DNA of 64,000 nt from NCBI GenBank assembly GCA_900540385.1, contig UQFY01000003.1:62001-126000 (forward strand). The letters run 5' to 3'. Positions 63,419 through 64,000 of the stretch are shown in pieces; position 1 is the stretch's first letter; every line of letters starts with the position of its first letter. The notes under the pieces are model-generated. The model was given only the letters and a program-made list of their open reading frames with translations, made no database searches and was not told the origin of the DNA. The translations under genes were made by a program, and so were the position numbers. Source of the stretch: an uncultured Mollicutes bacterium. GTDB taxonomy: Bacteria; Bacillota_I; Bacilli_A; RFN20; CAG-826.

Positions 63419-63967
63419 ATGTTCATCCTCGCTTCCTCTTCACCAAGAAGACAACTTCTTCTCAAGAAATTAGTTTCTGATTTTATTGTTCTTTCACCTA
63501 ATGTTGATGAAAGAGCTTTAGATGCTTTATACGATCCTTCCAGATTATCGAAAGAAGAAAGTCTTTTAAAAGCCTACACCATCTTCAAAGACCATCCAAA
63601 CGATGAGGTTCTTTCGGCGGATACTATCGTCGTTTTAGAGAATCAAGTCCTAGGGAAGCCAAAAGATAAAGAAGACGCTGTTAGGATGTTATTAAAAGAA
63701 AGTGGCAAGAAACAGGTTGTGCTTACTTCTTATACTTACTTAGGAAAAGGAAAAGAAATCACACGAACCGTTCGCTCATTCGTTTATTTCAATCCTTTGA
63801 CAGAAGAAGAAATCAGAACATACGTTGATCGTTTTCTCCCTCTCGATAAAGCAGGATCTTATGGTATACAGGACCCCTTCCCTTTAGTTTCTCGTATTGA
63901 AGGGAGTTATGACAATATTGTGGGTCTTCCAACGGAAGATATTGCCAAGCACGTGTTTAGAAATTAG
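63419..63967 (+). CDS. maf: Maf/YhdE nucleoside-triphosphate pyrophosphatase
   Basis: 182 residues with ASSSPRRQLLL at the start, the metal Asp in LSADTIVV and DKAGSYGIQ. It hydrolyses dTTP/UTP or modified nucleotides as a house-cleaning enzyme. It is co-transcribed with rnj and followed directly by a terminator. Confidence 0.93.
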   Translation: MFILASSSPRRQLLLKKLVSDFIVLSPNVDERALDALYDPSRLSKEESLLKAYTIFKDHPNDEVLSADTIVVLENQVLGKPKDKEDAVRMLLKESGKKQVVLTSYTYLGKGKEITRTVRSFVYFNPLTEEEIRTYVDRFLPLDKAGSYGIQDPFPLVSRIEGSYDNIVGLPTEDIAKHVFRN

Positions 63968-63988
63968 CTTCTTCGGAAGCTTTTTTCT
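63966..63988 (+). terminator. Terminator after rnj-maf
   Basis: AGCTTC-TTCG-GAAGCT followed by TTTTT; the stem begins within the maf stop codon. Confidence 0.9.
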
Positions 63989-64000
63989 TATTTAGGTAAT

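Noticed and set aside
1..64000. Mycoplasma code with TGA as tryptophan
   Set aside because: TGA ends real genes here, such as the YlbF-like gene at 58692, and Trp codons are TGG.

Overview
The window comes from a low-GC, low-redundancy Firmicute of the Bacilli that sits near Erysipelotrichia and the Mollicutes; this is an inference. It rests on strongly A/T-rich codons, many Cys-anchored lipoproteins, housekeeping genes such as RNase J, Rex, YlbF, NnrD and an archaeal/eukaryotic-type ProRS, and clear CcpA-type cre sites. The standard code applies: TGA serves as a stop (for example the ylbF-like gene) and Trp is TGG. Many genes have an extended -10 hexamer only 6 to 11 bases before their ATG and no Shine-Dalgarno, so leaderless mRNAs look common; others have good AGGAGG sites.

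Region 1 (1-7.2 kb) is accessory. It holds a truncated AAA ATPase gene, then an island of a TIR-like protein gene coupled to a macro-domain effector gene (a Thoeris-like defence pair), and a divergent three-gene cassette: a DUF4417 protein, a small protein with a His-Gly/Ser-Cys pair like a clan CD cysteine peptidase or toxin domain, and a zinc-ribbon partner. The island is bracketed by an 80-bp repeat made of the 3' end of a secreted endonuclease I gene. An AlbA_2/Schlafen-type regulator gene bracketed by a perfect 58-bp repeat follows.

Region 2 (7.3-10.25 kb) is an amino-acid ABC transporter under a lysine riboswitch with an intrinsic terminator, so it very probably imports lysine. Its ATPase has an unusual inserted coiled coil.

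Region 3 (12.2-28.5 kb) is a sugar locus on the minus strand. It contains a surface lipoprotein with Ig-like repeats, a small membrane protein, a domain-permuted GH3 beta-glucosidase anchored at both ends, a beta-helix lipoprotein, a YesN/YesM two-component system with its own sugar-binding lipoprotein, and an mglBAC-type importer with cre sites. The likely logic is: outside enzymes release sugar, the lipoprotein-kinase pair senses it, the AraC-type regulator switches genes on, and MglBAC imports it.

Region 4 (28.7-52.8 kb) mixes core and accessory genes: an MFS transporter, tRNA-His, Nudix, SpoU methylase, rex/nnrD, a methyltransferase, lipoproteins, tRNA-Ser(GCT), GH38 alpha-mannosidase, MATE pump, a 1929-residue DUF4011-helicase-nuclease (Hhe-like defence candidate), proS, and a degenerate GGDEF-EAL membrane protein.

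Region 5 (52.9-54.8 kb) is a decayed mobile patch beside tRNA-Ser(CGA): about 900 bases without genes that probably hold a long structured RNA, a RelBE toxin-antitoxin pair of higher GC, and a possible integrase tail, bracketed by a diverged direct repeat. Region 6 (54.9-64 kb) is core: nitroreductase, YitT-type protein, coaD-rsmD-ylbF, def, a phosphoesterase lipoprotein with a membrane partner, rnj and maf.
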